This document shows positions 37,943-51,254 of a DNA stretch of 64,000 nt, piece by piece. This DNA is from Merluccius polli (Eukaryota > Chordata > Actinopteri > Gadiformes > Merlucciidae): NCBI GenBank assembly GCA_030340625.1, contig JAOPHQ010000618.1:7501-71500 (forward strand). Direction: 5' to 3'. Under the pieces are notes generated by a model. It saw only the letters and a program-made list of their open reading frames with translations. It was not told where the DNA came from and made no database searches. Numbering within the stretch: the first letter of the stretch is position 1; every line of letters begins with the position of its first letter. Both the position numbers and the translations under genes were made by a program.

Positions 37943-40204
37943 TGTGTCCGTCTGTGACTTCACATGTATGTGAGATAAGGGTATAAGATAAGACTTCATT
38001 AATTCATCCCGAGAGGGGAAACTCAGGTGCAAAAGGCAACAACAAAATGACAGACAAACCCCAGACACAAGGCCAGGTTACGAACGATGCGCCAAGCCGC
38101 TGTCGCAGCGCCTCTGCCTCCACGGTGCAAGGTCCTCCACCGCCACCACCACTACCACTACTGAGCCAGTGTGAGGTCTCTTACCTAGGCTGACCAGGGT
38201 GCGCGCCACCCACAGGACGTCGGCCACCAGCGCAGGGAAGATGAGGGCGCTGCTGAGGACGTTGCCGTACTTGATCTGGAAAGGGTCCATCATGGTCAGG
38301 TACTTGTTCTCCCTCATCGGCTTAGCGAAGAAAAAGCCACCTGGAAGGGTTGGGGCGACAGAGGACAGTGAAACTAAGTAGGGATGCACGATAAACATCA
38401 GGTCCGATAAATTATCGGCCGATAATGGGAAATTTGTATTATTATGTGTTATTCCGATAATTAAATTAGAGCTGATAAATATAGCCATTAATTGGAAGCC
38501 AATATTGCTTCCATTGCTTTGGTTATCTTATCGGTTATCAGCCATGAGAATCAGGTAATTATCGGTGCACCCCTGTCCTAAAACTAAGGGAAACATTTAA
38601 CCTTGAGCGCAGCGCATGACTAAGAATATGGTGGTGGTGGTGGTGGTGGGGGGGGTTCTGGTGATTTTAGACAATATAAAGTGAATGATAATGACGATGA
38701 CAATCACTGGACATAACATTATAGAAAAAAAACAAGTGTTGTGTCCTGATAACGCAACACCTTCAGGCAAAACCTCCTGTGGTTCCGCTTGCGCACAGGG
38801 CCAACAATGGACAAGAAAGGGAAGTGGGGGGAGCGCTGCAGTTTGGTTTCCTCACAGGGGATGTGTGCTAGCGTGCAGGTTTCCACGGCCCATGGGCCAG
38901 CCAACTATTGTGATATGAGGCTCTGCTGGGGGTAGGGTGGGGGGAAAAACACCTGTTTCCTCAACCAACTTTATTGCCGTCCCCGTTAGGTCAAACCAAT
39001 AAAATCACCATGACAACCCATATATGTGTATGATGAGGATTGTTACATGCTGCTAATTGCACCTGAAATTACAAGGAATTGCTTTAGACAAAGCGGTGGT
39101 TGTTGGGTACCTGTCAACGCCGACATCTATTACATTACATTAAAATACATACTTTAAAAGACAACCCCAGCTAGCAATGGAAAGCATTTCCACTACTGCC
39201 TTTCGTGCTATCACCATCGAGAGACAACTAGCGGATAACATGGATAATGTTTCCCAAGGGACAGTGTGTCGCGGCGACTGAGAGACAGGATACTGTGTCT
39301 TTACCGAGCACGGCCACCGTGCGAGACAGGCCAAAGTGAAACGGGGATCCTGGGAACAGCTGGGTATTTTTATGTATTTTGATTCAACCCACGCTCCAAT
39401 GCGTCGGCGAGAGTCGATACAAGGACCGGATCAGCGGCGCGCAGACACCCAGCTCTCCGACGTGATTTCATCAAGGTATGTTGTTCAAAGTGTGTGTGTG
39501 TGTGTATGCACGCACGTTCTATTCTTGAATCAGTGAAATATTACACGAGATAAAAACGCAAGGCTAGGGCCCTATTTGTGTCCACATAATTCGTATGTTG
39601 TCTTATGCAACGTGCGGCGGATGAGTGCAGCTGACAGCTGTCCTCGCTCTGGAGACGCACCGGTGGCCCCAAGCGGCGGAGCCATGTTGTCTTTAAATCA
39701 TGCAAGGGGTCAATGGAAGGGGGGGGGGGGGGGGGGGAGGGGGAATGTTTCACTCACCGAGGAAGAAGGTCAGCACATAGGGAACGGGCATGAGGGCCCA
39801 GACCAGACCCAGCGTCGGGTTGTACACCGCCTCAGCAATACCCAGGATGAAGCCTCCACCGACCCAAGTAGCTGGAGGAGCGCAAAAACAAACACAAACA
39901 GTGGGGGAGGAGGGGGGGATTAATGAAACACACCTCTACTTGCAGACTTAACTAATGACATGATCACATGACAAATACACACACACACACACACACACAC
40001 GCGCGTATGCGCGGCCCTACCAGTGAGGGTGAAGATTCCGACCAGCAGGTTGATGTTGCGTCCTGCCAGCAGGGTGATTTCCATGCCGTCTCCCTTACAC
40101 TTCTTCTCTTCCTTTTTGGAGCGCATGGACGCCCAGATGCCTGTGGCTAGGATGAGCACGTAGAAGAGGGCCATCACCACCAGGCCTGGCACGTTCAGAG
40201 CCAT
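31309..40204 (-). CDS. slc5a7-like: High-affinity choline transporter-like Na+ symporter (SLC5A7 family, 8 coding exons)
   Basis: Plasma-membrane sodium/choline symporter of the SSS (SLC5) family, which in neurons supplies choline for acetylcholine synthesis. Exons on the minus strand: 40204-40021, 39871-39758, 38340-38185, 35074-34926, 33954-33811, 33639-33486, 32923-32706, 31845-31309. The 1656-nt frame is open (551 aa; human CHT1 is 580). Family landmarks: LLAGRNINLLVGIFTLTATW, VGGGFILGIAEAVYNP, GGFFFAKPMRENKYLTMMDP, GGLYSVAYTDVIQL, ILIGAVAASTDWN, GIGAVAAAVMSSMDSALLSS and FPQLVCVLFFK. The tail is Ala/Lys-rich (RRQAKAAEAAAALQEQKKK, ending TTSC) and lacks the canonical CHT1 C-terminus. From remembered CHT1 sequence I estimate moderate identity, so a paralogue of slc5a7 is likelier than the direct orthologue. 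The start exon has a CCCAG acceptor at 40219-40220, implying an upstream non-coding exon. Confidence 0.9.
32329..32352 (+). repeat. (TG)n microsatellite
   Basis: Short TG run in the last intron of the slc5a7-like gene. Confidence 0.85.
33085..33212 (-). mobile_element. tRNA-derived SINE
   Basis: Read on the minus strand, the head starts GGGACCGGATAGTCTAGTGG, with a perfect A box (TAGTCTAGTGG) and a near-perfect B box (GGTTTGAACCC) at normal Pol III spacing. It is followed by a body ('ctcaaggatgcctag' on plus) also seen at 50925-50965. It lies in an slc5a7-like intron. The head does not fold as a functional tRNA. Confidence 0.7.
33295..33478 (+). repeat. (TAATG)n degenerate pentanucleotide array
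   Basis: About 180 bp of imperfect TAATG/TAATATG repeats running to within about 10 bp of the exon 6 donor boundary (33486). Confidence 0.85.
34039..34061 (+). repeat. (AT)n run
   Basis: Short AT microsatellite after an A-rich stretch in an slc5a7-like intron. Confidence 0.85.
34126..34276 (+). repeat. Intron direct repeat, copy 1
   Basis: Begins CAGTGGTATAATGGCATCTG and ends 'cccagttagagag'. It is nearly identical to 34737-34886 in the same orientation. Both lie in the intron between exons 4 and 5 of the slc5a7-like gene. Confidence 0.8.
34737..34886 (+). repeat. Intron direct repeat, copy 2
   Basis: Second copy of 34126-34276 with small indels. It ends 39 bp from the exon 4 donor boundary (34926). 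Confidence 0.8.
37390..37632 (+). repeat. (CA)n microsatellite cluster
   Basis: CA tracts at about 37391-37424 and 37567-37632, plus a shorter one near 37536. All are in the long intron 3 of the slc5a7-like gene. Confidence 0.95.
37861..37945 (+). repeat. (TG)n microsatellite
   Basis: About 55 bp of TG (37889-37940) with flanking impure GT, about 250 bp from exon 3. Confidence 0.95.
38379..38580. mobile_element. hAT MITE, 202 bp, TSD AAACTAAG
   Basis: Ends TAGGGATGCACGATAA and ...TTATCGGTGCACCCCTGTCCTA form imperfect inverted repeats (TAGG...TGCAC.GATAA). A perfect 8-bp duplication AAACTAAG lies at 38371-38378 and 38581-38588. It is rich in 'ccgataa/ttatcgg' motifs and sits 38 bp upstream of exon 3 of the slc5a7-like gene. 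Confidence 0.85.
39719..39745 (+). repeat. Poly-G tract next to exon 2 donor
   Basis: About 18 consecutive G within 20-40 bp of the donor edge (39758) of slc5a7-like exon 2. On the sense strand it is a poly-C run just inside the intron. Confidence 0.9.
39977..40001 (+). repeat. (CA)n microsatellite in intron 1
   Basis: Short CA run in the intron between coding exons 1 and 2. Confidence 0.9.
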
Positions 40205-40344
40205 CGTTGGTTCTGTTGCTGGGTGGAGGAGGAGGAGGAGGAGGAGGAGAGGGGGAAAAAAACCAATATATTTAACAGATTTGTTTCAGTTTTATAAGTC
40301 ATAGGCATTTCTAATGCTTTGAAATATGATTCAAAGTCCCCGGC

Positions 40345-40467
<123 letters not shown>

Positions 40468-41019
40468 TTTTAGTTCACCACAATTTTTTCCCAAAAATAA
40501 AAGTCCCCTCCCCTTACATTTTTTTTTCGCACTTTTTCACTCAAATGCAATATGTTTCAGGGCAGAGGAGTAGGGTAGGCACAACAAAGCTGACAAACAA
40601 AATGCTTGTACATGTATGTCGTGCAAAAAAAGAAAAAAAAGCCTCCAAACAAAGGAGGAAGCGCAAATGCTAAACAACGTTTGCAGGAAATCAACGGAAG
40701 TTACTCTAGTGAATGAAGAGTGGAAGGAGATAGAAATTGAGAAGTAGGGGGTGTTCATAAAAGCGATAAAAAAAAGAAAAAGAAAACACTCATAACTTTG
40801 CTGTTGTCGTTTGTTTTTGCTCCTTTCGTAATAATTTGCTCGGCAGAGAGTTAGAATGTAGTGAGGCGGAGAGAGGAGGAGGGGTGGAGCGGATGAGGAG
40901 GAGGAGAGGGAGGAGGAGAGGGAGGAGAGGGAGGAGGAGGAGGCCATGAAGAGCGCAGGAGGGATGGGGTGGGGATGGGGTTGGGGGGTGGTGGTGGTGG
41001 TGAGGTGGAGGTCGTCTCA

Positions 41020-41135
41020 CCATACGCTCTGCAGCGCTGACAAGATGGCGGACACAAGTGGTCCCACCTCTCCGGCGGCTGGTAGGCCCAGGGGCTAGAC
41101 CCCCAACCTCGGGGAGCGAGCACAACTCAGAGAGC
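41020..41135 (-). promoter_or_regulatory. Candidate 5' non-coding exon / promoter of the slc5a7-like gene
   Basis: A GC-rich island on the minus strand contains CCGCCATCTTG (YY1-like, plus 41040-41050) and a good donor GTATG|GTGAGACG (exon edge about 41020). It could splice to the acceptor 5' of the start exon (40219-40220). No transcript evidence is available; alternative first exons further right are possible. Confidence 0.35.
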
Positions 41136-42440
41136 CATGTTAGTGTGTGTGTGTGTGTGTGTGTGTGCGTGGATGTAGTGGCTGAACGTGTCGTTTAGTG
41201 TGTGTAGTCGACACGGATACTCTTGAGGGACCATCAAAAGATGAAGGCGTTGTTAATCTTATTTGTAGACCTTGAGGTTTTAAATGAGGTTTGAAGTTTC
41301 TCCTCGATGAAGATTGATTTTCTTGTACAAAGTATTGCAATGAGACAGTTTCTTTCAAATTAGACTTTTGTTTATTGATTCTGAACCACATATCACAGGT
41401 AAACAGTCATTATTCCCATACACGACAGCAGTGGGTTTTATGGCCACCAACACATTCCTCTCAACCAAGTGGAAACCACAAATGATTGGATGCAGAAAGC
41501 CGTGGCTTAAACTGTAAATCGTGAGAGAAAAATGATCCCTCTTGTGCATAAGGCACATCATAAAGAGAAATATACAGCACCCAATGAAAACGAATGCCTG
41601 GTTTCTCATTACCCTCACTGGCACTCCCACCCCCATGTCACCTTTTCGGTAACATGAGGTGAACTTCAAAAAGGAATTAACGACCTGTTGGTATTACTTG
41701 TGCCTTAACCTAAACCGCACCTTCGTTCTTCAGCGCAAATGTTAAAAAAGAAAGAACGGCGAGGCCTTTCTCTAAATCTCAACGACCTTTCACGGGGTCT
41801 AAAGAGAGTCCGAGAAACGTGAGATTTCACGAGGGGACGGTAGGGTGCAGCGTTGACCTCCACTAAGAGTAGAGCGAGTTTGTGATGTACGCGTACATGT
41901 TTGCACTCTGAACTTTCGATATATTTATCTTGCTTGTCAGTCGCTTTATTATTGTAATAATACAACAAAAACAACATCCATAGTTGGTGGTGGAATCCAA
42001 CAGTGCAGTCGGAGGCAAAAACAACACATAGGGGAAGACAGATTTGGAGCTGTTCCAGAGATTGTAAAACGGTTTACAAGACTCTGCACGCCGGAGACAC
42101 ATTCTCAGCCCTATGGCGGTATTGTGTATATTGTGTATATAAGTTCAAAACAGAGGGCATTACATAAGGGCCACTGTGTTCCTAAGCTCCCTGAAGTGTG
42201 GAGTCTATTATTCTATATTATTATTATTATTAATAATAATTATTATTATATGTGCAATATAGTAACACTTTTCAGTGCGTTTACTTTTTGTTTGCATTGT
42301 ATCTTTGTCTATCCTAATCTCTTAGGACTGTGAGTCTGCCTCTCATATCCTCAGATTTGACTTAACCACTGACAACTATGTGATTCAATGTGAGATATTG
42401 CGTAATGACGCTCATGCAGATACACATGCTCAGAGAGACG

Positions 42441-42490
<50 letters not shown>

Positions 42491-42800
42491 ACGAGAGAGA
42501 ACGAGAGCGAGAGCGAGAGATAAACGGAAAGAGAGCTACAGTAGAGAGAGAGAGACAGAGACAGAGAAAGACAGAAAGAGAGAGAGAGAGGCCTGGAGTC
42601 ACTCTACATCAGTTGTAGTTCATAGATCGACTTCATGACATCAAAACACATTTTGGTTTTCAAAACAGAAACTCAATGCACACCTTAAAGACTGGTGTGT
42701 AATATGATCTCCCTCCTCCTCTCTCCAATCCCTTCGTTGCCTTCTTGTGTTACCCTCTCTCATCACGCCGCCCCCCCCTTCTTGTTATTCACACTGCCCC

Positions 42801-42837
<37 letters not shown>

Positions 42838-43522
42838 GCTCTCTCTCTTGTCGTCTTCTCGGTCTATATCCCTCCAGTGCTTCAGAAGTGCGGGCTGTTT
42901 GCTGTGCAAATATCTGGGGCAATGGACCGAGCGGCTGCAGGCTCCCAAGGTCCTACTGTCTCTCTGCGTTTGGCTCCGTGGCCCAAACACACCAGCCAGC
43001 CAATCCAGCAGGCCCCCCAGACCCCACCCTGCTGGATCCCACCAACAACCGCATGCCACAATTGGGTTGCATACCCAGAATCTGTGCTCTGGCAGGCTGG
43101 TTGCAGACACCAGGGTTGTTGGTATTTGTCAAGAATTATAAAGTGGTGTGCGCTATAAACTCCTGCAAACTCACTGTAAATAACATTTGGGGGTAGTTGG
43201 CGGGCTGGCTTAGCTACAGACCTCTGGTTTAGCCTAAATGTGGCCAAAATATTCTCAATTTTCTCTAAATATTTGTGCAACGCAAGCGGCCTTTTCAGTG
43301 GAGCCCCAGGGTTAGTCAATCACTATGAGACTTTAGATTAATAATCTGACAGCAGGACTACATGTATGGAAACTGCATGGAACTACACACTCACTACAAC
43401 ACAGCTGTGTACACAACAGTACCTGCCTGCTAAAGATGGACAGCTGAGTGCACTGTCACATGCAACTTCCAATCTGTGTGTGTTGGTGAGTGAGTGAGTG
43501 AGTGAGTGAGTGAGTGAAAGAG

Positions 43523-43556
<34 letters not shown>

Positions 43557-43835
43557 TGGGTGTGTGTGTGTATTTTCGGCGGTGTTGCATATCATGGGTT
43601 GGAGGAGGTAGCGGCTGGTCCAGTTCAACTGCCAAAATAGATTGTACTGTGTCCAAAACCCTGGCATCACCACTGAGGACAATAGGAGCTGCATAGCCCC
43701 CAGCGCGCATGTGCTGGGGTTTCTGGGAACTTCACTTTTTACAGGTGAAGTAATCTTACTTTGCAGCAGTCAACCTCAAACCTATCCAGGAATTACTCAC
43801 GCTGCACCCTCCCACCCTCCCTCTCACTCTCATTG

Positions 43836-43870
<35 letters not shown>

Positions 43871-44039
43871 ACTCTCTCTCTCTTTCTCTCTCTCTCTCTC
43901 AGTACTTTTCCATTAGGTCTGTTATTTGCTTACTGTGTGTTCTGTTCCCTCCCCATCCAAACAGCAGGTTTTTGGCTGCATTGTTTTTGCCAAGGTTTTA
44001 TATGTTATCATTTGCTAATTATGATATTCGCCCTAAGAG

Positions 44040-44207
<168 letters not shown>

Positions 44208-47180
44208 GGTGCTATGTCACAGGGCGCCTGTGAAAAGTGACCTCACTCTGTTCCAGACAAAAAATGTGTTATCTTTACTAGAGCACAAGGGAGAGCCTGA
44301 AAGACAGACAAACGCAGAGAGATAGAGTGGAAAAACCCAAGCTTCAAGTTCAACCCACGACATCTAAGCCTTCCTTCCCCTCCTCGCTCCCCTGCTGCTT
44401 TCCGTCTTTATAGGCAGTGACACAAACATGTCACTGCTTCGTGTTTGAATACTTTTTTTTCTCTCCAAAGAATGCTGTCCCACTCCATCATGTGATGAAA
44501 ATCATCCGTTTAGCGAGCAAAACAAAAACGCACAAGATGAATCAGCAAGCATTAATTAGCAGTGCATGTTGAAAACATCACCAGTCACTCCTAGAGCACA
44601 GATAACAGGCATTATCCCTCACATAATTGTCAAAGAAAAAACAAGAACTTAAAACATGAAACACTCAAATCTGTAGATAACTGTATCTAACGCACACGGA
44701 GAAGAACCGGTCTAGCTGGGTTAGTCAATTGTTTTAAATCCTGACTTATCACTAAGCAACCCCCTGCCCCTCTGAAGGCCAATTCAAATCAAATCACCCA
44801 CACAATCACTGACATTGACTTACTGCGGGACTGAAGGACTGTGTTGTTTTAAGGGTGGATCAATGTCAGGATGTTATTGTTAATAGTGAGATTTAAAAAG
44901 AAAATTGCTCAATTTCCAGGAATTAAGATGTTGGAGAGGATCCACATGCCAGAGAACTGACTAATGCATGTTGATTCATCTACCACATGTGATTGAATCT
45001 ATATTTGTCCTACACCACCACCAACAACAACAACAACAACATCATCATCAAATCAGCAACAACATCAGAAACAGAGAACAAGTAAAGGAGAAGATGTATA
45101 CAACTTTGTATCAGGAGTAGGAGCAAACATAATCATATATGATATCATAAACGCATTATTTCAATATAACTTTCGGACAACCGGCTGAATAAATGTAATT
45201 GTATCACATTATGTCCCTCCACTGCAGCCCCTTTCTCAGAAAGAGAGAGCGAGAGAGAGAGCGAGAGAGAGAGCTGTGGAAAATTACAGCGTCTAAATGT
45301 AAAGGTACAGTACAGGTAGCCTACTTCACTGACTAACATAGGTGACCACTTCACCAAGAGTGGGCATACAAGCAAGCTAAATTGGTTTGTGGGCTAAACT
45401 AGGAACACCCTCTAAAGGCTATTTCTAGGACAGGCATGGACTCTCGCTTCAGAGTACTCCAATACTCTGGCAATTTCAACTAAACAAAACAAAAGCATAC
45501 CCCTACATGTATAGGAGCCCTTCATGCACATACAAACAAACCACCCGACAGAAATCCCATCATAAACAAAAAAAAAAAAAAAAAAAACATCACATACCCA
45601 GAACAAAAAAAATATAGCGTCAAAAAATACATACCTAGCGTTTAACAAATGTGGAGATGGAGGGATTGGCTTAGAGCCAGGCGGACGAATCAACTCAGGA
45701 TACAGCAGTGCACGACACTGAGTGAGTGGGCGGCCAGAGCGATGGAGTGCACAGTGCAACACAACGACAAAAAAAAAAAGAAGACGAAGTGACGTTTATC
45801 ACAGTTTTAAATGGTGCGAGTCCAATATGGGACTAACACCTGGCATATATATTTTCAAGAGAAAACAAATGTCAAGGGGACCTGGATGCCGAGCGAGAGA
45901 GTTGTGCCAGTAGTGATGGAACACTCTGGAGTGAGTGATCTGCCCTCCTCTAGATATAAGTCATGGGACAGGCGGGAGCTGTGTCATATGACACGAAGGG
46001 GCCGGTTTCTGCCAATACAACCAGCCCTTCTGTGAGTGCTGTTTGGACAGCCTATTAGTGCTCGGCACAACACATGGCAGTCCCAGCCCCTTTTTCACTT
46101 CACCACGTGAGACGGTGTACATCAAATGGGCACCTCAGGTCTGATTAGCGTGTCAGAGACAGATGTCATCTCCACTTCCCCTCCCTCTCTCTCTCTCTAC
46201 TCGTCAGTTATTTCCAAATGTCATTCATTGCTTTTCTCTATTCCTCTTTTGACATTCATTATTCACATATCATCAACACTGTGCCTATGCCACATGTATT
46301 GTATTCAAATGATTAGCTGAAATAATGTACTGCACTCAACTCATAAACCTCAACTCCATGCAAAAAAAGAGCTCTCGAGGGGCTACTGAAAACTCCCCTC
46401 GCCAACAAGAACAACATAATGTCCCCCGCCCCTCGCCCATTTTTTTCTTTCACATTTTTACTGCTGCGAGAGGCGTGTGTGTGTGTGTGAGAGAGAGAGA
46501 GCGAGAGAGAGGGAGTTGTGCACATGTGCCTGTGCTGTGATCCCCCTCCTTATCCTACGCTGCAACAAAGCCTCATCTGTTGACGAGGCTTGTGCACATC
46601 AGTGTATATTGAGTGTTCAAAAAATCACCTGGGGAATGCAAGATGGCTGGTGAGAAGCCACACACTTTTGTGTGTGTGTGCATGTGTGTGTGTGTGTTTG
46701 TTGGATGTACATTTTTCTGGGCCCCTCAAAGTGGTAGAACAACTTGATTTGACTTCACTGATTTCATGAGCCAGATCCCCCTCCGAGCAATGCAGGGAGG
46801 CGTGCTGATGCAAGAGGGAGGCATCAATCATGTATATATTCTCATTATATGCGAATACATGTTCAACGACAACCCTAAACTTCCTATAAATGTTGTTTGC
46901 AAACAGTTTTTCTTGTTATCACAAGTTTTAGCCATCAGTGAGCATGAACCATGAGCCTTTGTCAGCCTTTATCATAACCCGAAATTTGCTCATTCGCTAT
47001 TATTCATGCTCCCGTATTTGCAAACACAGAAATGTGATAAAGACCTATCAATTGGTCTTCCTTTCTACCTTTCTGGTAGAATCATTAGTGCAACAGTGCC
47101 CAGCTGTGCAGTATTAATACAACTCTGGCCCTTTAAGCATCCCCTTCCTGTACCCAGGGCTGAACGTTTATCTGTGTTTA

Positions 47181-47217
<37 letters not shown>

Positions 47218-49436
47218 GTGCATGGGTATCCTGTCTGCTTTATAAGAAGGGGTAAGAGAAGTCCTCCACTATACATAGTGGAGCTCTCTTTGCCGTCCAC
47301 TCTTCTAGTTTGTCTTGCTCTCTCTTACACATTCCTTTGCTCTGTCTTTCTCAATCCTTTGCCTTCTCACTGTGTTGATGTTTTATAAGAGTTACTATTT
47401 CGTAGTCTATGTCTCACAGATCAGCGTCTTTAAACTTCTGCATGTCCTGCTGGGGCACACATGGCTTCATAAGCCAGAGCTCTTCTACTGTGTGTGCCAG
47501 AAACTGACGAGATTAAGGCAGAAACCTGGCCTTGATCAGCTCAAGGGGGTCTCGCTGGATGACTCACACCCCTAAAGCAACTCATTAACCAAAGCCACCA
47601 CAAAGCCTGCACTCACTTGAGTCATAAATAATACATACTGTATGTATGTATATTGTTTTTATCATGTATCATTAATATGTAGATAAGATTCATCACCATT
47701 AACATACACATAACACTAACATAACCCACTATGCCCTAGGCTAGAAGGTAGGGAATGGCACAGAGCTCAATCAGATCACATCAAACAGAGATTGCAACAG
47801 CAATTCTATTCATTCTCTTGTCGTTAAAGGCAAGACTATGCCGTCTCTATGTTGACGGGCAGCCAGCTTTGACTTTCCTGATACATTCTCTGATGTATCT
47901 GTGAGGCTAGCTGAGGAGGTTTGCATGGATATTTGCTTGTGCGACACATCATACATTTTACGTCAGATCAGCAGATGTCACTGAATGAGTTACTTTTGCA
48001 GCTCTTTGGCGGACTACACTCAGAATCCCAGACACAGAAGCATACAGTACATGTAAGCAGTATAATTCACCCTTTACATGCTATTTGTGAGAGGATGCAA
48101 GCCTAATGCTGCAGCATATAGGAATTTTGACTCATTTTAAAGTGTCAATCTCAAAGATTTGCGCTTCGTGCTCTTTGGCGATACTTAGGGCGATAAGCGG
48201 TAACTGCAGTTGTGTTTTTGGACCTCACTTCCATGGCTTCCCAGAGATTCAAACAGTGTCGCCTGTGTGACGTCAGTCAGTTGGCAGTTGCCAGACAGGC
48301 AGTTTCAGCTGCACAGTTGCCCTGTCTACCCTCTCTGGCGGAACTACCACTGCTGGGTGATAGTAAAATCTTTGGAAACCAGTCACGACCAGTCGAGCGA
48401 CGAACACAGCCGGGAAAAGCACTTCCATTTTCTTCTCTTCTCTATGCACACGCACTGTTCGCACTTCGCACACCTTCTACTAGATTGCACACCTTCTGAT
48501 TCATTGACATCTCATGTGTACGCCTCTTCCGGCTCATTACGTTGCACGGCGTTCGTTGCAACGAATCGATGGCGCCCGCTTGTTGTTTAGAAGGCACGGC
48601 TTTCTAAACTTTCTTTTTAATAAACTGTCTGTACACTTACAAATTCTCAATGCTTCGTTTTACATGTAGGGACCCTAATTATGCTACCGTGGAAATGTGG
48701 TTCAATTTTGAGCCTTGTTAGTGGTATAGAATTGCGATTTTTTTTACATGAGTATCTGCCCCCACAGCCAGCGCCACAGATAGCGATAAGCTAATTAGCG
48801 GTTTTCGATAACTTTGGTTCCATTCGACTAGAATGAAAACTGATCCCAGAGAACGGTCCAACTCGGTAGACATGCGTTATGATCATATGGTCTCATTTTG
48901 TGCCGGAATTGTCCTTTAAGGCAAAGATTAGTTATTGAATCATTGTTTATTAAAAGTATTTCCACTTATCTACTTACAACACAATTGGCTGGACGATCAA
49001 AAAACTTCAAAAGGTTTTGAAAACTACGTCAACAATTGACGTAGATACTGTGGCTTGCCTTTGTAGGGCAGTATAGAGGAAGTTGCAAGATGAATACTTT
49101 CAAAATGAATAAAGGTTTGATAATGTGACAGTGTAACTGGAAGACACATTACATCAGCTGACTGATATTGCCTAATGTTGGTAAATTCCAGTAGTGTACC
49201 AAAAGAAGGGTGTGTCACCTGGACTCTGCATAGTAACTTCCTCTACCTAAAAAATCCTCTTACACATTTATTGTATGTTGCGTACGTCCTGGCACTTAAA
49301 AAATAGTACTTAGCATCTTACCCTAGCTACCTTTGTTGTATACGAGGAATGGGTTAACCTAGCAATTATGACTGCTTTAAACTTGTTCTATTAACATCCT
49401 TACTGTACCGACGGCGATATATTGTTTCATTTTATT

Positions 49437-49505
49437 CTGACAAATGTACTTATTGTAAGTCGCTTTGGACAAAAGCGTCTGCTAAATGCCCTAAATGTAA
49501 ATGTT
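49437..49505 (+). mobile_element. LINE/SINE 3' tail (L2-type)
   Basis: Contains 'gtaagtcgctttggacaaaa' followed by 'gcgtctgctaaatg' and a short TGTAAATG-like end. This is the 3' tail shared by many fish L2-clade LINEs and their SINE partners. Only the tail is recognisable. Confidence 0.7.
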
Positions 49506-50884
49506 ATGCCATAGTTTGAAAAACAATGGCCAATTGTGGTAAGGCTGCCATTTTTGTTGGCAGCCTTGGCATTTAATTTTATATCCACCTCCTGACCAGT
49601 TGATCCGGCCATGCTTGACAAACTCTCTGAATAGAAATGACCCATGCCTTCATAACAATATGGGTTTATTTTGTGGCTTTGTACTTAGTGCAAAGCCACA
49701 GGTCGATGCTGGTGTATTGGGTTACCTGCCAATCCTCCCGGTGTGTGGCGACTCTCTCCCTGTTAGTAGCCACTTGGCTATAGAGCCTGGCATAACATAA
49801 CATAAATGAGGTGCAAACAGAGACAGACAGCCTCAGCTCCATGTGGGTTATTGCACAGAAATGTCAAGAGGAGTCCCAGCACAACAAGCCCTCAGAGGCC
49901 AGCATAGCATTTTGAATATGTGAACCACATTATTTCATATTTTATTGGATTGGATATGCTATTCTTGGAATTACAGTCCCTCATAGGGCCGGACAAAACT
50001 CATTTTCACTGGCTTTGATTTTAAGAGTGCTAAACAGGGCAGACCTCAGAAGGGGTTAACTAGGAGCCCAAGAGTATGCCATAGAGAGAGAGGGGGAAGC
50101 GGGGGCCGAGTTAGGACCAGCTGTTACTTTAATAGGGAATTGAAACCCGGAGCAAAGACAGAGCTGTCCAAGCTGTCCAGAGAGAGAAAGATAGGGTCAG
50201 GTGAAAGAGATATAGCTAAGGTGAGGTACAGTACGACACATGGTAAAAGCATGAGTGTAGAGCTATCAAATGCAACCTGAAGCCTCTAGCCAGAGTCTAG
50301 GATCACCTTTCCTTATTATTTTACGTGACTGAGTTCAACACACACATACCTATTATCCTCACACATCTTCTTGCCCAAGCTTCTTAGAGATTTGAACATC
50401 TACCATTATCTCTACTGTCAAAGGGTATTAGCTCAAAGGTATAAGATTTAATCAAGGTCTTACAGAGAAAATCCAAAGACACTTCCGGGGTAAAAAAAAA
50501 CAATGGGTAAACTAATTGATGCAATCACAGAAACTTGCGTGTTTGCCCGCCAGAGGAAGTGAGTGAACATCTTGTCTGCAAGTCCAGAAATCAGGAGATG
50601 TGATTGTCATGAATTAGGGTGAAAGGCATCTGCCTAAAGCCTGACTTAGTGTCTCAGAATTATTAATCAATGAACTATAAATATAACATTATTGTGCATT
50701 TTGACCAAAGTACTAAATTAACAACGCTGTTAAGATAAAAGCCTAAATACTCCTAAAAACTTCCATTTATTTTAATATCACACACATCTTCTGACATAAA
50801 CTATCAAACAAAAAGCACACATCCTATTGCTACTGAATACCTTCTTGTTTCACAAAGCAGGTTGAGAAATCTTTAGCTTTTATC

Positions 50885-50968
50885 TGAAGTGACTTACACA
50901 ATTCAGATACATGTCATTAAGGGGGTGGGAAGGGTTAAGCATCTAACCCAAGGATGCCTAGATTTCTT
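50885..50968 (-). mobile_element. SINE fragment related to 33085-33212
   Basis: Shares the '(g)aggggttgggcatctggctcaaggatgcctag'-type block in diverged form ('gaagggttaagcatctaacc', 'caaggatgcctag'). The tRNA-like head is missing. Confidence 0.5.
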
Positions 50969-51254
50969 TAATTATTTGTATTCATGTCACGGAAAAATGT
51001 GTCCTAATAATAACAATATCACAAATGATATAACCATGTTTACTTATTGCTAATTAAAGGGGCTGTGGCCTCTCCAGCCATGGCCAAGCCAATACCGTCT
51101 CCACAGTCACTCCCCTCACCTTTGTTTCAGACCTGAAATCCTTTGATGTTAATGCCCACAACGTAAAAGTTTCCCTATAAGAATCATGTACGCCCATTTT
51201 TTCTCTGAAGACGTTTGGTAAATGCTGCCATAGTGCCCAATTAATTCCCCATAA

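Noticed and set aside
42745..43319. Four overlapping frames of 90-150 aa
   Set aside because: Seeded by a (CT)n tract, present on both strands, no recognised family or splice-consistent partner exon.
48210..48590. 126-aa plus-strand frame
   Set aside because: Looks like interspersed-repeat DNA with overlapping open frames on both strands; no known domain.
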